Assembly (NCBI RefSeq): GCF_022288805.1
Contig: NZ_JAKOPM010000007.1
Span: forward strand, 1-64,000
Length of the DNA stretch: 64,000 nucleotides
Origin: Corynebacterium yonathiae
GTDB lineage: Bacteria > Actinomycetota > Actinomycetes > Mycobacteriales > Mycobacteriaceae
Direction: 5' to 3'
Positions 7,944 through 17,876 of this stretch are shown in pieces. Both the position numbers and the translations under genes were made by a program. How positions within the stretch are numbered: the stretch's first letter is position 1; every line of letters starts with the position of its first letter. Under the pieces are notes generated by a model. It was not told the origin of the DNA. It was given only the letters and a program-made list of their open reading frames with translations, and made no database searches.

Positions 7944-10900
7944 ATGACCATCGAGCAACTGCGAGCATGGCTGCGTGACTGGGTCGCCCAGACCACCGGT
8001 GTTTCCCCCGAAGAGATCCTAGATTCCAAGCCCCTGGAAAACTATGGTCTTTCTTCGCGGGATGCTGTAGTGCTATCCGGCGAACTGGAAAATCTACTCG
8101 GTACCCGCCTCGATGCCACTGTGGCATATGAATACCCCACCATCGAGCTGCTGGCGGATCGCCTGCTGAACGCACCAACTGCACCCCAGCCCGAGGAGCA
8201 CGCTCCGCAGATCGCACAGGGATCCGACGTTGCGGTGATTGGTCTTTCCGGCCGCTTCCCGGGAGCAAAGAACGCCCAAGAATTCTGGTCCATGCTGGCA
8301 GAGTCGCGCGCAGGAACCGGTCCGCTCCCAGTGGGCCGGTGGTCCGAGTACTCTGCTGACCCAGTGATGAGCGAAAAAATCGCCCAGCAAAATACCGATG
8401 GCGGTTATATCGAAGACATCGCCTCCTTCGACGCTGAATTCTTTGGCCTGTCCCCTCTTGAAGCTGCCAATATGGACCCGCAGCAGCGCATCCTGCTGGA
8501 GTTAGTGTGGGAAGCGCTCGAAAACGCTGGTGTTCCTGCTAACGAGCTGCGTGGCACGCAGACTGGTGTGTACATGGGATCGACCAATAATGACTATGGC
8601 ATGCTCATCGGTGCCGATTCTGCCGAGATGCATCCTTATGCGCTGACCGGCATTTCTTCTGCCGTGGTGGCCAATCGCATTTCCTACGCCCTGGATTTCC
8701 GTGGCCCTTCCATCAACGTGGACACGGCCTGCTCCTCTTCCCTTGTTGCGGTAAACCAGGCGATGAAGGATCTGCGCACGGGTAGCGCAGACGTGGCACT
8801 GGCTGGCGGCGTGAATATCTTGGCTGCCCCGCATGCATCCACGGCGTTCTCGGAGTTGGGCGTGACCTCTCCGACGAGTGCCATTCATGCCTTTTCTGAC
8901 GACGCCGATGGCATCGTGCGTGCCGACGCCGCCGGCGTCCTCGTGCTTAAGCGTTTGGAGGACGCGGAAGCGGACGGCGACGATATCTTAGCCGTCATCA
9001 AGGGCTCAGCCGTCAACTCCGATGGCCACTCCAACGGCCTGACCGCCCCGAACCCGGAAGCACAGGAAGATGTGCTGCGCCGCGCCTATGCCGATGCGGG
9101 CGTGAATCCGCAAGACGTGGACTATATTGAGGCCCACGGCACTGGCACCATCCTGGGCGATCCGATCGAGGCCTCTGCATTGGGGCGCGTGCTCGGCGTA
9201 GGGCGCGGGGACGATACTCCTATTTTGCTTGGTTCTGCCAAGACCAATATCGGCCACTCCGAATCCGCCGCGGGCGTGGTGGGCCTCATCAAGGTCATCC
9301 AGGCAATGCGCAATGATGTGATTCCGGCGAATATCAATTACTCGGCGCCGAATCGCTATATCGATTTCGAGACCGAGCACCTCGAAGTGGTTGAAGATCC
9401 ACGCGAGTGGCCCGAGTACTCCGGCCGCAAGGTCGCTGGCGTATCCGGCTTCGGCTTTGGTGGCACCAATGCGCACGTCGTGCTCACTGATTACCGCGGC
9501 ACCCCGGCCGAGCGCGAGCCGCAGCTTTCCACCGAAACGGTCGCGTTGCCGGTCTCTGGCCTCTTGCCATCGCGCCGGGCACGCGCTGCGGCCCTGTTGG
9601 CGGACTTCATTGAGGCGGAAAAGCCCGCGCTTGTCGACGTCGCCCGTACCATTGCCCGCCGCAATCACTCCCGCTCCCGCGCCGTCGTGATGGCTAGCTC
9701 TACCGAAGAAGCGGTCAAGCGCTTGCGTCAGGTGGCTGAGGGGAAGGTATCCGTCGGTATCGCTGCTGCGGATTCGCCGCAGGTCCCGGGCCCGGTATTC
9801 GTGTACTCCGGTTTCGGCTCCCAGCATCGCAAGATGGCTAAGGATATGATTGCGCTTTCGCCACAGTTCAAGGCCCGTTTGGAAGAGCTGGACGCCATCG
9901 TAGACTTCGAATCCGGGTGGTCCATCCTCGATATCGTTGAAGACGATGCCCAGACCTATGACACCGAGACCGCCCAGGTGGCCATTACCGCTATCCAGAT
10001 CGCGTTGACGGACTTGCTCGCTTCCTTTGGCGTGCGCCCAGCCGGCGTGATGGGCATGTCCATGGGCGAGATTGCCGCGGCCTATGCCGCAGGCGGCATT
10101 TCCGCCGAGGACGCCATGGTGATTGCCTGCCACCGGGCGCGGTTAATGGGTGAGGGTGAGGCGTCGCTAAGCGACGCCGAGCAAGGAGCCATGGCTGTAG
10201 TAGAGCTCTCGGCCGAAGATATTGCTGCGCTCGACGGAAATATCGAGCCCGCCGTATACACCGGCCCCGGTATGACCACCGTGGGCGGTCCGCGCCAAGA
10301 GGTGCTGGACCTGGTGGAAAAGCTCGATGGCGAAGGCAAATTCGCCCGCGCCCTCAATGTGAAGGCGGCCGGGCATACCTCGGCTGTGGATCCTATCCTG
10401 GGCGAGCTGCATGCAGCCATTGCCGGCATGGAAGCCAAGCCGCTGCACACTCCGCTGTTTTCCTCCGTGGATAAGGGCAAGGTCTATCGTCCTGGGACCA
10501 CCGTGCACGATGAGGATTACTGGCTGCGCATGACCCGCCACTCGGTCTACCTGCAGGATGCCACCGAGGCGGCTTTCGCTGCCGGCCACACTCAGCTGGT
10601 AGAAATCTCGCCAAACCCGGTTGCACTCATGGGGCTAATGTCCACCGCCTTTGCCGTGGGCAAGGCCGATGCGCAGCTGCTGTATGCGTTGAAGCGCAAG
10701 GTAGATCCCACCGAGTCACTCCTAGACTTGCTCAGCAAGCTCTATGTCACTGGCATGCCGGTGGATTTTGGCGCGGTCTTTGGTTCTGGCGCGCGCGTAG
10801 AGGCGCCTTATACCCAGTTCAACCGCCAGCGTTTCTGGACCAATGCGCGTCCTTCGGCTGGCGTATCCGGCCTGCCGGGCGCACGCGTTAACTTGCCAGA

Positions 10901-12641
10901 GGGCAAGGTTGCCTTCTCCACCAATGCAGACCAGGCGCCGTCTGCGCTGGCCATCGTGGAGGCTGCGGCCGAGGCCGTCAAGCCTGGAGCACGCATCATT
11001 GCCACCGAAGAGCACGCTGACCTGCCGCCGCGTGGCGAGGTTACTACGGTGGTAAGCCAGTCCATCGGCGGCATGTCCGTGGCTGTCTACGCTGTTCGTG
11101 GTATGCAGACTGAGCTCTTGGCGGAAGGTTTTGCCTCCGCTTTGGACTTGGGTGTGGCGCCAATCCCCGGCGTGGCTGATGTGCCCGAAAGCGCGCCTGC
11201 AGCGACGGAAGAAGTCGACGCCGTGCGCTGGGACCCCACGGAGGAAACCGTAGAGGACCGCCTCGCGCTCATCGTTTCTGAGTCCATGGGCTATGACGTC
11301 TCTGACCTGCCCCGAGAGCTGCCGCTCATTGACCTGGGCCTGGATTCCCTGATGGGTATGCGCATTAAGAATCGCGTGGAAAATGACTTCCAGATTCCGC
11401 CGCTGCAGGTGCAGGCGCTGCGTGACGCCTCCCTGGCAGACGTCATCGCCATGGTGGAAGAGGCCGTAGCTGGCGGCAGTGTGGATACCAGTGAGATCGC
11501 TACTGAAGACACGCCGGCGCCAGAAGAAGACGAGCCTGGCCAGGGCGTGGGCGTTGCCCCGCGCGATGCCTCCGAGCGCATGGTCTTTGGCACCTGGGCT
11601 ACCTTTACTGGCAAGGCCGCAGCGGGTGTTACCTCTGCGCTGCCAGAGTTAAGCGAAGAGGTAGCGACCCAGATTGCCGAGCGCCTCACCGAACGCGCAG
11701 GCATCGAAGTCACTGCCCAGCAGGTCCATGAGGCTGAGTCCTTGGAAAGCCTGGCTGACTTGGTCCGTGAAGGACTAGAGACCGAGGTAGAAGGCAATAT
11801 CCGCGTGCTGCGCGAAGCCGACGGCCCCGCCGTATTTATGTTCCACCCAGCCGGTGGCACCACGGTGGTCTACCAGCCGCTAACCCGCCGCCTGCCCGAG
11901 GATGTGGCTGTCTACGGAGTCGAGCGCATCGAGGGTTCGCTAGAGGAGCGAGCCAAGGTCTATGTCGAGGACATCCTGCACTACGCTCGTGGCCGCAAGG
12001 TCGTGCTCGGTGGTTGGTCCTTCGGTGGCGCGCTGGCCTACGAGGTGGCCTACCAATTGCAAAAGCGCACCCAGGACTCGGTGGAGGTGGCGTTTATTGC
12101 GCTGCTGGATACCACCCAGCCGTCCCACCCGGCCCCGGATACCCCGGAGGAAACCCGAGCCCGCTGGGAGCGCTACGCGGCCTTTGCCAAGAAGACCTAC
12201 GGATTGGACTTTGAGCCGCCGTACGAGATGCTCGAGACCATGGGCGAGGATGCGCTCATGACAATGCTGGCAGAGTTCCTCGCTACTACCGACGCCTCCG
12301 AGCACGGCCTTTCCGCCGGCGTTCTGGAGCACCAGCGTGCTTCCTTCGTGGACAACCAGATCTTGGCCAAGATTGACTTCCATCGCTGGGCCGATGTTTC
12401 CGTGCCGGTTCTGCTTTTCCGCTCCGAGCGCATGCACGACGGTGCGATCGAGCTGGAGCCGCGCTACGCTGAGATTGACCCCGACGGCGGTTGGGGAGTT
12501 ATCGTTAAGGATCTAGAAATTGTGCAGCTGCAAGGCGATCACCTTGCAGTGCCGGACGAGCCGGCCATCGGCATCGTAGGCAAGCATATGGACGAATGGA
12601 TCGAGGAGAAGATACGTGGCGGCCAAGCAGACAACCGCTGA
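7944..12641 (+). CDS. pks13: Polyketide synthase Pks13 (mycolic acid condensase)
   Basis: A 1565-residue type I PKS that condenses two fatty acyl chains into the beta-keto precursor of corynomycolate and passes it to trehalose. Domains in order: N-terminal ACP (about 1-78, carrier Ser in YGLSSRD, S38); ketosynthase (about 92-520, C263 in DTACSSS, EAHGTGT, NIGHSE); acyltransferase (about 610-920, S706 in GMSMGE); C-terminal ACP (about 1095-1170, S1135 in LGLDSLMG); thioesterase (about 1265-1560, S1359 in GGWSFGG, H1533 in GDH). All catalytic residues are present and the order equals that of Pks13. Its 3' end overlaps accD3 by 26 bp. Confidence 0.97.
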   Translation: MTIEQLRAWLRDWVAQTTGVSPEEILDSKPLENYGLSSRDAVVLSGELENLLGTRLDATVAYEYPTIELLADRLLNAPTAPQPEEHAPQIAQGSDVAVIGLSGRFPGAKNAQEFWSMLAESRAGTGPLPVGRWSEYSADPVMSEKIAQQNTDGGYIEDIASFDAEFFGLSPLEAANMDPQQRILLELVWEALENAGVPANELRGTQTGVYMGSTNNDYGMLIGADSAEMHPYALTGISSAVVANRISYALDFRGPSINVDTACSSSLVAVNQAMKDLRTGSADVALAGGVNILAAPHASTAFSELGVTSPTSAIHAFSDDADGIVRADAAGVLVLKRLEDAEADGDDILAVIKGSAVNSDGHSNGLTAPNPEAQEDVLRRAYADAGVNPQDVDYIEAHGTGTILGDPIEASALGRVLGVGRGDDTPILLGSAKTNIGHSESAAGVVGLIKVIQAMRNDVIPANINYSAPNRYIDFETEHLEVVEDPREWPEYSGRKVAGVSGFGFGGTNAHVVLTDYRGTPAEREPQLSTETVALPVSGLLPSRRARAAALLADFIEAEKPALVDVARTIARRNHSRSRAVVMASSTEEAVKRLRQVAEGKVSVGIAAADSPQVPGPVFVYSGFGSQHRKMAKDMIALSPQFKARLEELDAIVDFESGWSILDIVEDDAQTYDTETAQVAITAIQIALTDLLASFGVRPAGVMGMSMGEIAAAYAAGGISAEDAMVIACHRARLMGEGEASLSDAEQGAMAVVELSAEDIAALDGNIEPAVYTGPGMTTVGGPRQEVLDLVEKLDGEGKFARALNVKAAGHTSAVDPILGELHAAIAGMEAKPLHTPLFSSVDKGKVYRPGTTVHDEDYWLRMTRHSVYLQDATEAAFAAGHTQLVEISPNPVALMGLMSTAFAVGKADAQLLYALKRKVDPTESLLDLLSKLYVTGMPVDFGAVFGSGARVEAPYTQFNRQRFWTNARPSAGVSGLPGARVNLPEGKVAFSTNADQAPSALAIVEAAAEAVKPGARIIATEEHADLPPRGEVTTVVSQSIGGMSVAVYAVRGMQTELLAEGFASALDLGVAPIPGVADVPESAPAATEEVDAVRWDPTEETVEDRLALIVSESMGYDVSDLPRELPLIDLGLDSLMGMRIKNRVENDFQIPPLQVQALRDASLADVIAMVEEAVAGGSVDTSEIATEDTPAPEEDEPGQGVGVAPRDASERMVFGTWATFTGKAAAGVTSALPELSEEVATQIAERLTERAGIEVTAQQVHEAESLESLADLVREGLETEVEGNIRVLREADGPAVFMFHPAGGTTVVYQPLTRRLPEDVAVYGVERIEGSLEERAKVYVEDILHYARGRKVVLGGWSFGGALAYEVAYQLQKRTQDSVEVAFIALLDTTQPSHPAPDTPEETRARWERYAAFAKKTYGLDFEPPYEMLETMGEDALMTMLAEFLATTDASEHGLSAGVLEHQRASFVDNQILAKIDFHRWADVSVPVLLFRSERMHDGAIELEPRYAEIDPDGGWGVIVKDLEIVQLQGDHLAVPDEPAIGIVGKHMDEWIEEKIRGGQADNR

Positions 12642-14172
12642 GAAACTCGCTGACCTGCGCGAGCGCCTAGACAAGGCGCAGGACCCAGGCAGTGAGCGCT
12701 CCCGCAAGCGCCGCGACGAGGCTGGGCGTACCACGCCTCGTCAACGCATCAATGAATTGCTGGATGAGGGGTCCTTCGTCGAAACGGGTTCCTTGGGCAA
12801 AACCCCTGGCGACCCGGATGCTATCTACTCCGATGGCGTGGTCACCGGTTATGGCCGCATCTCCGGCCGCCCCGTGTGCATCTACGCTCACGATAAGACC
12901 GTCTACGGCGGCTCTGTCGGTGTGACCTTTGGCAAGAAAGTTACCGAGGTCATGGACATGGCAATCAAGATTGGCTGCCCCGTAATCGGTATTCAGGATT
13001 CCGGCGGCGCCCGTATCCAGGATGCGGTGACCTCGCTGGCCATGTATTCCGAGATTGCCCGCCGCCAGCTGCCGCTGTCTGGCCGCAGTCCGCAGATTTC
13101 CATCATGATGGGTAAATCTGCCGGTGGCGCAGTTTATGCCCCTGTGACCACGGACTTTGTCATTGCCGTGGACCAGGAAGCGGAAATGTATGTCACGGGC
13201 CCAAACGTTATTCGTGAGGTCACCGGTGAGGACGTTACCTCTGCCGAGCTGGGTGGCGCTCGCCAGCAGGAGCTCAACGGCAATGTTTCGGCCGTAGTTC
13301 CTTCTGAGGAAGACGCTTTTGACATGGTGCGCGATCTCTTGGACCACCTGCCGCTAACCTGCTTTGATGAGGCCCCAGAATTCGCCGCGCCTTCCGATGC
13401 CGACGTGGCCGAGGACGAAGACCTCAACTCCTTCATGCCGGATGACACTAATGCCGGCTACGACATGCTGGACCTGTTGACCCAGCTGGGCGATGACGAG
13501 GACATCATTGAAATTCAGGAGAATTTTGCGCCCAATATGATCACCGCCTTCGGGCGCATTGATGGCAAGACGGTGGGATTTGTAGCCAATAATCCCATGC
13601 ACCTGGCAGGCTGCATCGATGCTGATGCCGCCGATAAGGGCGCGCGTTTTATCCGCATTTGCGATGCCTACAATATCCCGCTGGTTTTCGTGGTGGATAC
13701 CCCGGGCTACCTACCAGGCGTAGAGCAGGAAAAGGTGGGCCTTATTCACCGCGGCGCCAAGTTTGCTTTCGCCGTGGTAGAAGCCACCGTGCCGAAGGTC
13801 TCGCTCATCGTGCGCAAGGCCTATGGCGGTGCTTATGCCGTGATGGGTTCGAAGAACCTGACCGGTGATATTAACTTGGCGTGGCCGACCGCGCAGATCG
13901 CCGTCATGGGTGCGGCCGCCGCCGTGGTGATGATCGCCGGTAAGCAATTAGACGCCGCCGAGACCCCTGAGCAGCGCGAGATGACCAAAAAGATGTTCAT
14001 GGACTTCTACGATGAGACCATGACCGCTCCCTATGTCGCCGCCGAGCGCGGTTACCTAGACGCTATGATTCAGCCGAATCAATCCCGGTTGGCTCTCCGC
14101 CAAGCGCTGCGGCAGCTGGCAACGAAGCAGGAAAACGATCTGCCGAAGAAGCACACCATTGCCCCAATGTAA
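12616..14172 (+). CDS. accD3: Acyl-CoA carboxylase beta chain AccD3
   Basis: A 518-residue carboxyltransferase subunit that, with a biotinylated alpha subunit encoded elsewhere, carboxylates the acyl-CoA extender used by Pks13. The N-terminal domain has the acyl-CoA binding GIQDSGGARIQ and GKSAGGAVYAP. The C-terminal domain has FVVDTPGYLPG and KAYGGAYAVMGS. It begins at GTG 12616, inside the pks13 reading frame, which points to translational coupling. C. glutamicum has the same gene here (AccD3; AccD4 in mycobacteria). Confidence 0.95.
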   Translation: MAAKQTTAEKLADLRERLDKAQDPGSERSRKRRDEAGRTTPRQRINELLDEGSFVETGSLGKTPGDPDAIYSDGVVTGYGRISGRPVCIYAHDKTVYGGSVGVTFGKKVTEVMDMAIKIGCPVIGIQDSGGARIQDAVTSLAMYSEIARRQLPLSGRSPQISIMMGKSAGGAVYAPVTTDFVIAVDQEAEMYVTGPNVIREVTGEDVTSAELGGARQQELNGNVSAVVPSEEDAFDMVRDLLDHLPLTCFDEAPEFAAPSDADVAEDEDLNSFMPDDTNAGYDMLDLLTQLGDDEDIIEIQENFAPNMITAFGRIDGKTVGFVANNPMHLAGCIDADAADKGARFIRICDAYNIPLVFVVDTPGYLPGVEQEKVGLIHRGAKFAFAVVEATVPKVSLIVRKAYGGAYAVMGSKNLTGDINLAWPTAQIAVMGAAAAVVMIAGKQLDAAETPEQREMTKKMFMDFYDETMTAPYVAAERGYLDAMIQPNQSRLALRQALRQLATKQENDLPKKHTIAPM

Positions 14173-14233
14173 CGTCGTGTGCTTGGATTAGCGATAGGAA
14201 TATAAAGTCCCAATCCTAGGCAAGGAGTTATTT

Positions 14234-14329
14234 ATGATTCTATCTAGCGCTGTAGACATCATTAGCGAGATCATTGGTTTCGTTGTCGATATGCTCAACC
14301 ATGCAGGCGTACCGGTAAGCTTCAAGTAA
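14234..14329 (+). CDS. 31-residue amphipathic peptide, candidate PorA-like mycomembrane protein
   Basis: A small gene with ATG 14234, an AAGGAG ribosome site about 8 nt upstream, and a strong terminator right after the stop. The peptide begins MILSSAVDIISEIIGFVVDM and ends in VPVSFK. Polar residues at 4/5, 8, 11/12, 15, 19 and 22/23 fall on one face of a helix and Ile/Val/Phe/Leu on the other. There is no signal peptide. The small channel peptide PorA of C. glutamicum (45 residues) has the same character, but I see no clear sequence identity. Placement right after accD3 suggests co-transcription with the mycolate genes. Confidence 0.65.
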   Translation: MILSSAVDIISEIIGFVVDMLNHAGVPVSFK

Positions 14330-14341
14330 ACCGAGCAAAAA

Positions 14342-14370
14342 TGAGGAGGGTTTTACCCTCCTTATTTTTA
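14342..14370 (+). terminator. Rho-independent terminator of the mycolate operon
   Basis: AGGAGGGT (14344-14351) and ACCCTCCT (14355-14362) form a perfect stem with a 3-nt loop, followed by a T-rich run (TTATTTTTATTT). It closes the operon after the 31-residue peptide gene and overlaps the end of the convergent DUF3054 gene. Confidence 0.85.
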
Positions 14371-14697
14371 TTTGCGGGCGAAAAGCCGCCAGCCAAAGAA
14401 GAATAGCGCGGACATAGCGGTTGCCACGATGAGGAAGCTCCAGTGTGGTAGCCGGCCATTCACCAACATCCACAGGGCCATGCCACCCACGACGGTGCTC
14501 AACCAGACAACGCCGCCTTCTTTCCACTTGCCCTGCACCTTGGCGGCCAGGATGATAGCCCAGCCGATGAGCGCGCCGATGGCCCATGGCCAAAAGGCAT
14601 CAACCCAGGTGGAAAAACTTAGTCCGCCGTGGGCGAGGCGGGCGGCCACAGCAAAGAGCATCAGGGCGATGATATCGATGACGGGGGCGATTCTCAT
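14368..14697 (-). CDS. DUF3054 family membrane protein
   Basis: A 109-residue protein with four hydrophobic segments: about 4-22, 31-52, 62-80 and 86-105. A GGLSFSTWVDAFWPW region lies between the first two. Length and segment layout fit DUF3054 proteins of actinobacteria; their function is unknown. Its start overlaps the end of the upstream membrane-protein gene by 4 bp (14694-14697), so the two are probably translationally coupled and belong to the mmpL3 transcription unit. Confidence 0.7.
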   Translation of the reverse strand: MRIAPVIDIIALMLFAVAARLAHGGLSFSTWVDAFWPWAIGALIGWAIILAAKVQGKWKEGGVVWLSTVVGGMALWMLVNGRLPHWSFLIVATAMSALFFFGWRLFARK

Positions 14698-15710
14698 GCA
14701 TTTTCCTTTCGATTCAAGGCGGCGTAGGTAATGCCCTTGCGAGCATAGTGCCAGAAGTAGATTACCCAGCCAATGATTGTGATGAGGGCAAAGGAAATCA
14801 GGCGGTAGATAATTGCCGCCCCGGTTGCATCCACCGCGGTCATACCGGTGGCAACCAGGGTGGCAATGATGGCGGCCTCGACCGTGCCGAGGCCAGCGGG
14901 CGTGACCTGGGCAGAGCCGGCCAGCTTGGCTGTAAGATACGCCAGTCCTACGCCGGCCATCGTCGTTGTGTCCTCACCCGCGTGCAGGGCAGGTAGGTGG
15001 CCGGTCACGGCCCACACACAGCCCCACAGCGAGACCATATCGATGAGGCGGTTGGCCAGGGAATAAAAGGAAACCCAGGCGAATTGGCGGCGGTTGAGGT
15101 GAACCTCTTCCAGATTTTTGACCTGGTCCACGAGGGCTTCGCGCTTGGAGCCTTTAATGAGCTTCTGGCGGTTGAGCCAGCGGATGATGGTATCAGGGTG
15201 ATTGGTTAGCCAAAAAAGGCCGCCGGAAAGCGCCAGCATGAGAACCAGGGTGCCAATGAGGGACCACAGCGCCATATCGGCATTGAGGAAGAGCACGCCG
15301 CCTAAGCCGATGAGTACGAGCCACATGGTGGAAATGGCCGAAGACAGCACGAAGAACCAACCACAGAGCATGACGGAAGCACCCCACGTGCGTTGCACGT
15401 AGAAGGTGAGGATGGCGGAAAAGGCCGGGCCCGCTGGAAGCGTGGTGGACCAAGCATTAGCCGCCAGCGTAAGGGCGGACGTCTCCGAGGCTGGCACATG
15501 TACGCCGCCGGCGCGAATGAGCAGGCGCATGACTTCACCCATGGCAAGGACCGCCAGAATAGAGGCGACGACTACCAATGCTACCGCGGCAGGGGCGGAA
15601 TGAGACAGCCGCGAGAAGCCTTCGCGCAGGAAGTCCAACTCATCGCGGAAGACATAAATCAGGATAAGCAGGACGATGAGCGAGGCGATAAGCCGCAGCC
15701 AGTTTTTCAC
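14694..15710 (-). CDS. Lysylphosphatidylglycerol-synthase-type (UPF0104) membrane protein
   Basis: A 338-residue integral membrane protein with about eight hydrophobic segments and the conserved STTLPAGPAFSAIL and QVTPAGLGTVEAAIIATL stretches of the LPG-synthase transmembrane family. The catalytic aminoacyl-transfer domain of MprF is absent, so it is not a full LPG synthase. Related proteins are proposed to move or flip lipids. It starts with GTG immediately after the mmpL3-type gene (0 bp gap) and overlaps the DUF3054 gene. C. glutamicum also carries it beside its MmpL3-type gene, which suggests a role in envelope lipid handling. Confidence 0.75.
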   Translation of the reverse strand: MKNWLRLIASLIVLLILIYVFRDELDFLREGFSRLSHSAPAAVALVVVASILAVLAMGEVMRLLIRAGGVHVPASETSALTLAANAWSTTLPAGPAFSAILTFYVQRTWGASVMLCGWFFVLSSAISTMWLVLIGLGGVLFLNADMALWSLIGTLVLMLALSGGLFWLTNHPDTIIRWLNRQKLIKGSKREALVDQVKNLEEVHLNRRQFAWVSFYSLANRLIDMVSLWGCVWAVTGHLPALHAGEDTTTMAGVGLAYLTAKLAGSAQVTPAGLGTVEAAIIATLVATGMTAVDATGAAIIYRLISFALITIIGWVIYFWHYARKGITYAALNRKENA

Positions 15711-17864
15711 TTATTTATCTCCTTCGAGGCGTTGTTTGAGCTCAGAGAAGGGAATAGTTTTGCTGCGGTGTCTTGCGCCGCCGGTCAAAACGGTGGTGGC
15801 GTGGCGCAGCCAGCTAGGTGCCCACCAGTTATCTTCGCGCAGCAGGTGCATGACGGCGGGAACGAGGAGCATGCGGACAATGGTGGCGTCGATAAGCAGG
15901 GCAAAAATCATGCCATAAGCGATGTATTTCATCATCACGATATCGGAGAAGCCGAACGCGCCAGAGACCACGATCATAATGAGCGCCGCCGCGGTAATAA
16001 TGCCGCCCGTATGCGCGGTACCGGCCGCGATGGCCTCGTCGGTCGAAGCGCCACGCCGTCGCGCCTCCACCATGCGGGAAACCAAGAAGACCTCATAGTC
16101 GGTGGACAGGCCGTAAACAATGGCGATGATAAGCACCAAGATGGGGCTCATGAGGGGGCCAGGGGTGAAGTTGAGAGCGCTCGAGCCAAGGCCAGTAACG
16201 AACATCAGGGTCAAGATGCCCAGCGTAGCCCCCAAGGTCAAAAGCGTCATCACGATGGCCTTGAGTGGCAGCACGAAGGAACCGAATACCAGCGCCATGA
16301 GCAGGAACGTGGCCAGCACCACGTAGAGTGCCATCCAGGGCAGCTTGTGGAACAGCGCATCAAGGGATTCCACTTCCATGGCAGGCGTGCCGCCCACATA
16401 GAGGTTTACGCCTTCGGGAGCTTTGACCTTTTCCAGCTCGTGCACGATTTTCGCATAATCATCGCGGTCCTCGATACCGGCGGAAAGGACGGTGGTTCCC
16501 TCCTTGGTTGCCGTCGTCGGCGCCATGGGCTCGGTGAGGCCATCGAGGCCACGGACTTGCATGACGACGTCGACAAGCTGCTGGTTCGATGCATTCTCCA
16601 CAACGAGTTTGACTGGCTCCGTGCGGAAGGCGGGGAATTCCTCGTTGAATTTATCCTGTGCCACGCGGGTGTCCTGGTCCGGTGGCAGGTAGGACTCGTT
16701 GATGCCGCCGAAGGTGATGCTCATGATAGGCAGGGTCAATGCGATGAGCAGGCCACACACGGCGATGGTTAGCCCGCGGGCATGGCGCATCGCCCAGCGC
16801 GGCAGCTTGTACCACCAGGTGTCTTGAATCGTGCGCGCCGTCCGAGAGGTGCGGCGTACCGACCAGGTATCGATCTTGGGGCCGAGCATGCCAAAAATGG
16901 AGGGCAGCACGGTGACCGAAAGTAGTGCTGCTAGCCCCACGGCGGAGATGGAACCATAGGCCACAGACTTGAGGAAGGCCTGGGGGAAGAGGAAAAGGCC
17001 GGAAAGCGCAACGGCAACCATAGCCGCAGAGAAAACCACGGTTTGGCCGGCCGTTGCAGTGGTGGTGGCCACGGCTTCCTCGGTGGAGCGGCCCTTATCC
17101 AACTCTTCGCGGAAGCGCGAGACCATAAAGAGGCCATAATCGATGGCAAGGCCGAGGCCCAGCAGCGTGACAACGGCTTGGGCAAAGACATTTACCTGCG
17201 AGAAACCAGCCAGGATGGACAGGATCCCCAGCGAGCCCAGGATGGAGAGACCACCGACTACAAGCGGCATGCAGGCCGCAACGACGGAACCAAAGACCAC
17301 CAGTAGGAGGATGCCTACCAGTGGCAGCGCAGCCTTTTCGGCGCGGGAGATGTCATGGGACATTCCCTCATCCAGCGCATCTGCAACTGCGGTAGCTCCC
17401 GCGATCTCCACTGGGGCGGAGGTATCCGTCAGCGCGTCCTCGATGGTGCGGAAATCCTTCAGCGTCTGCTCGTCATCGCCTTTGAGACCGATGGCGGCGA
17501 AAGCTAGGGAGTGATCGTCATTGACCAGGTTTGGATTCTTCGTGTCGAAGTAACTGGTTACCGAGTCAATCTGGTCCGGATACTCCGCTTTCAGCTGCGC
17601 CAAGTGCTGCTTGGCGGCGTCGAAATTCTCATCGGGGGAGTGGAAGAGCAGGATAACATCGCCGGAGTTATCGCGGCCGAATGTTTCCTGCTCGATTTGG
17701 GCCGCGCTTGTCGAGGCCGCATTGGGATCCTCCCAGCCCTCCTGGCTCATGCGGTCTTCGAGCTGCAAGCCAAAACCGATGAATAGAGCGAGGATGGCAG
17801 CGACGATGACGGCGGGGATGAGCCGGCGGTGCGCATAGGAAAAACGTCCCCACTTTTCAAACAT
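15711..17864 (-). CDS. mmpL3: MmpL3/CmpL1-type trehalose monomycolate exporter (RND family)
   Basis: A 717-residue RND transporter. TM1 (about 15-34) is followed by the first periplasmic domain (about 35-175). A block of TM helices contains the proton-relay Asp-Tyr of GLAIDYGLFMVSR. A second periplasmic domain comes next (about 385-510), then the second block with YGLSTDYEVFLVSR. Both Asp-Tyr pairs essential in mycobacterial MmpL3 are present. The long cytoplasmic C-terminal tail of mycobacterial MmpL3 is nearly absent, as in other corynebacterial CmpL proteins. It would carry TMM from the inner membrane to Cop1-type transferases. Position after the accD3 cluster matches cmpL1. Confidence 0.9.
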   Translation of the reverse strand: MFEKWGRFSYAHRRLIPAVIVAAILALFIGFGLQLEDRMSQEGWEDPNAASTSAAQIEQETFGRDNSGDVILLFHSPDENFDAAKQHLAQLKAEYPDQIDSVTSYFDTKNPNLVNDDHSLAFAAIGLKGDDEQTLKDFRTIEDALTDTSAPVEIAGATAVADALDEGMSHDISRAEKAALPLVGILLLVVFGSVVAACMPLVVGGLSILGSLGILSILAGFSQVNVFAQAVVTLLGLGLAIDYGLFMVSRFREELDKGRSTEEAVATTTATAGQTVVFSAAMVAVALSGLFLFPQAFLKSVAYGSISAVGLAALLSVTVLPSIFGMLGPKIDTWSVRRTSRTARTIQDTWWYKLPRWAMRHARGLTIAVCGLLIALTLPIMSITFGGINESYLPPDQDTRVAQDKFNEEFPAFRTEPVKLVVENASNQQLVDVVMQVRGLDGLTEPMAPTTATKEGTTVLSAGIEDRDDYAKIVHELEKVKAPEGVNLYVGGTPAMEVESLDALFHKLPWMALYVVLATFLLMALVFGSFVLPLKAIVMTLLTLGATLGILTLMFVTGLGSSALNFTPGPLMSPILVLIIAIVYGLSTDYEVFLVSRMVEARRRGASTDEAIAAGTAHTGGIITAAALIMIVVSGAFGFSDIVMMKYIAYGMIFALLIDATIVRMLLVPAVMHLLREDNWWAPSWLRHATTVLTGGARHRSKTIPFSELKQRLEGDK

Positions 17865-17876
17865 TGGGGCAGCCTC

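Noticed and set aside
9006-10133. 375-codon minus-strand frame inside pks13
   Set aside because: Pks13 ketosynthase and acyltransferase motifs run through the plus strand without break; the antisense frame has no domain.
15393-16772. 459-codon plus-strand open frame opposite the mmpL3 gene
   Set aside because: Low-complexity His/Arg/Gly translation without motifs; it mirrors the codon bias of the strongly supported minus-strand MmpL3-type and UPF0104 genes.
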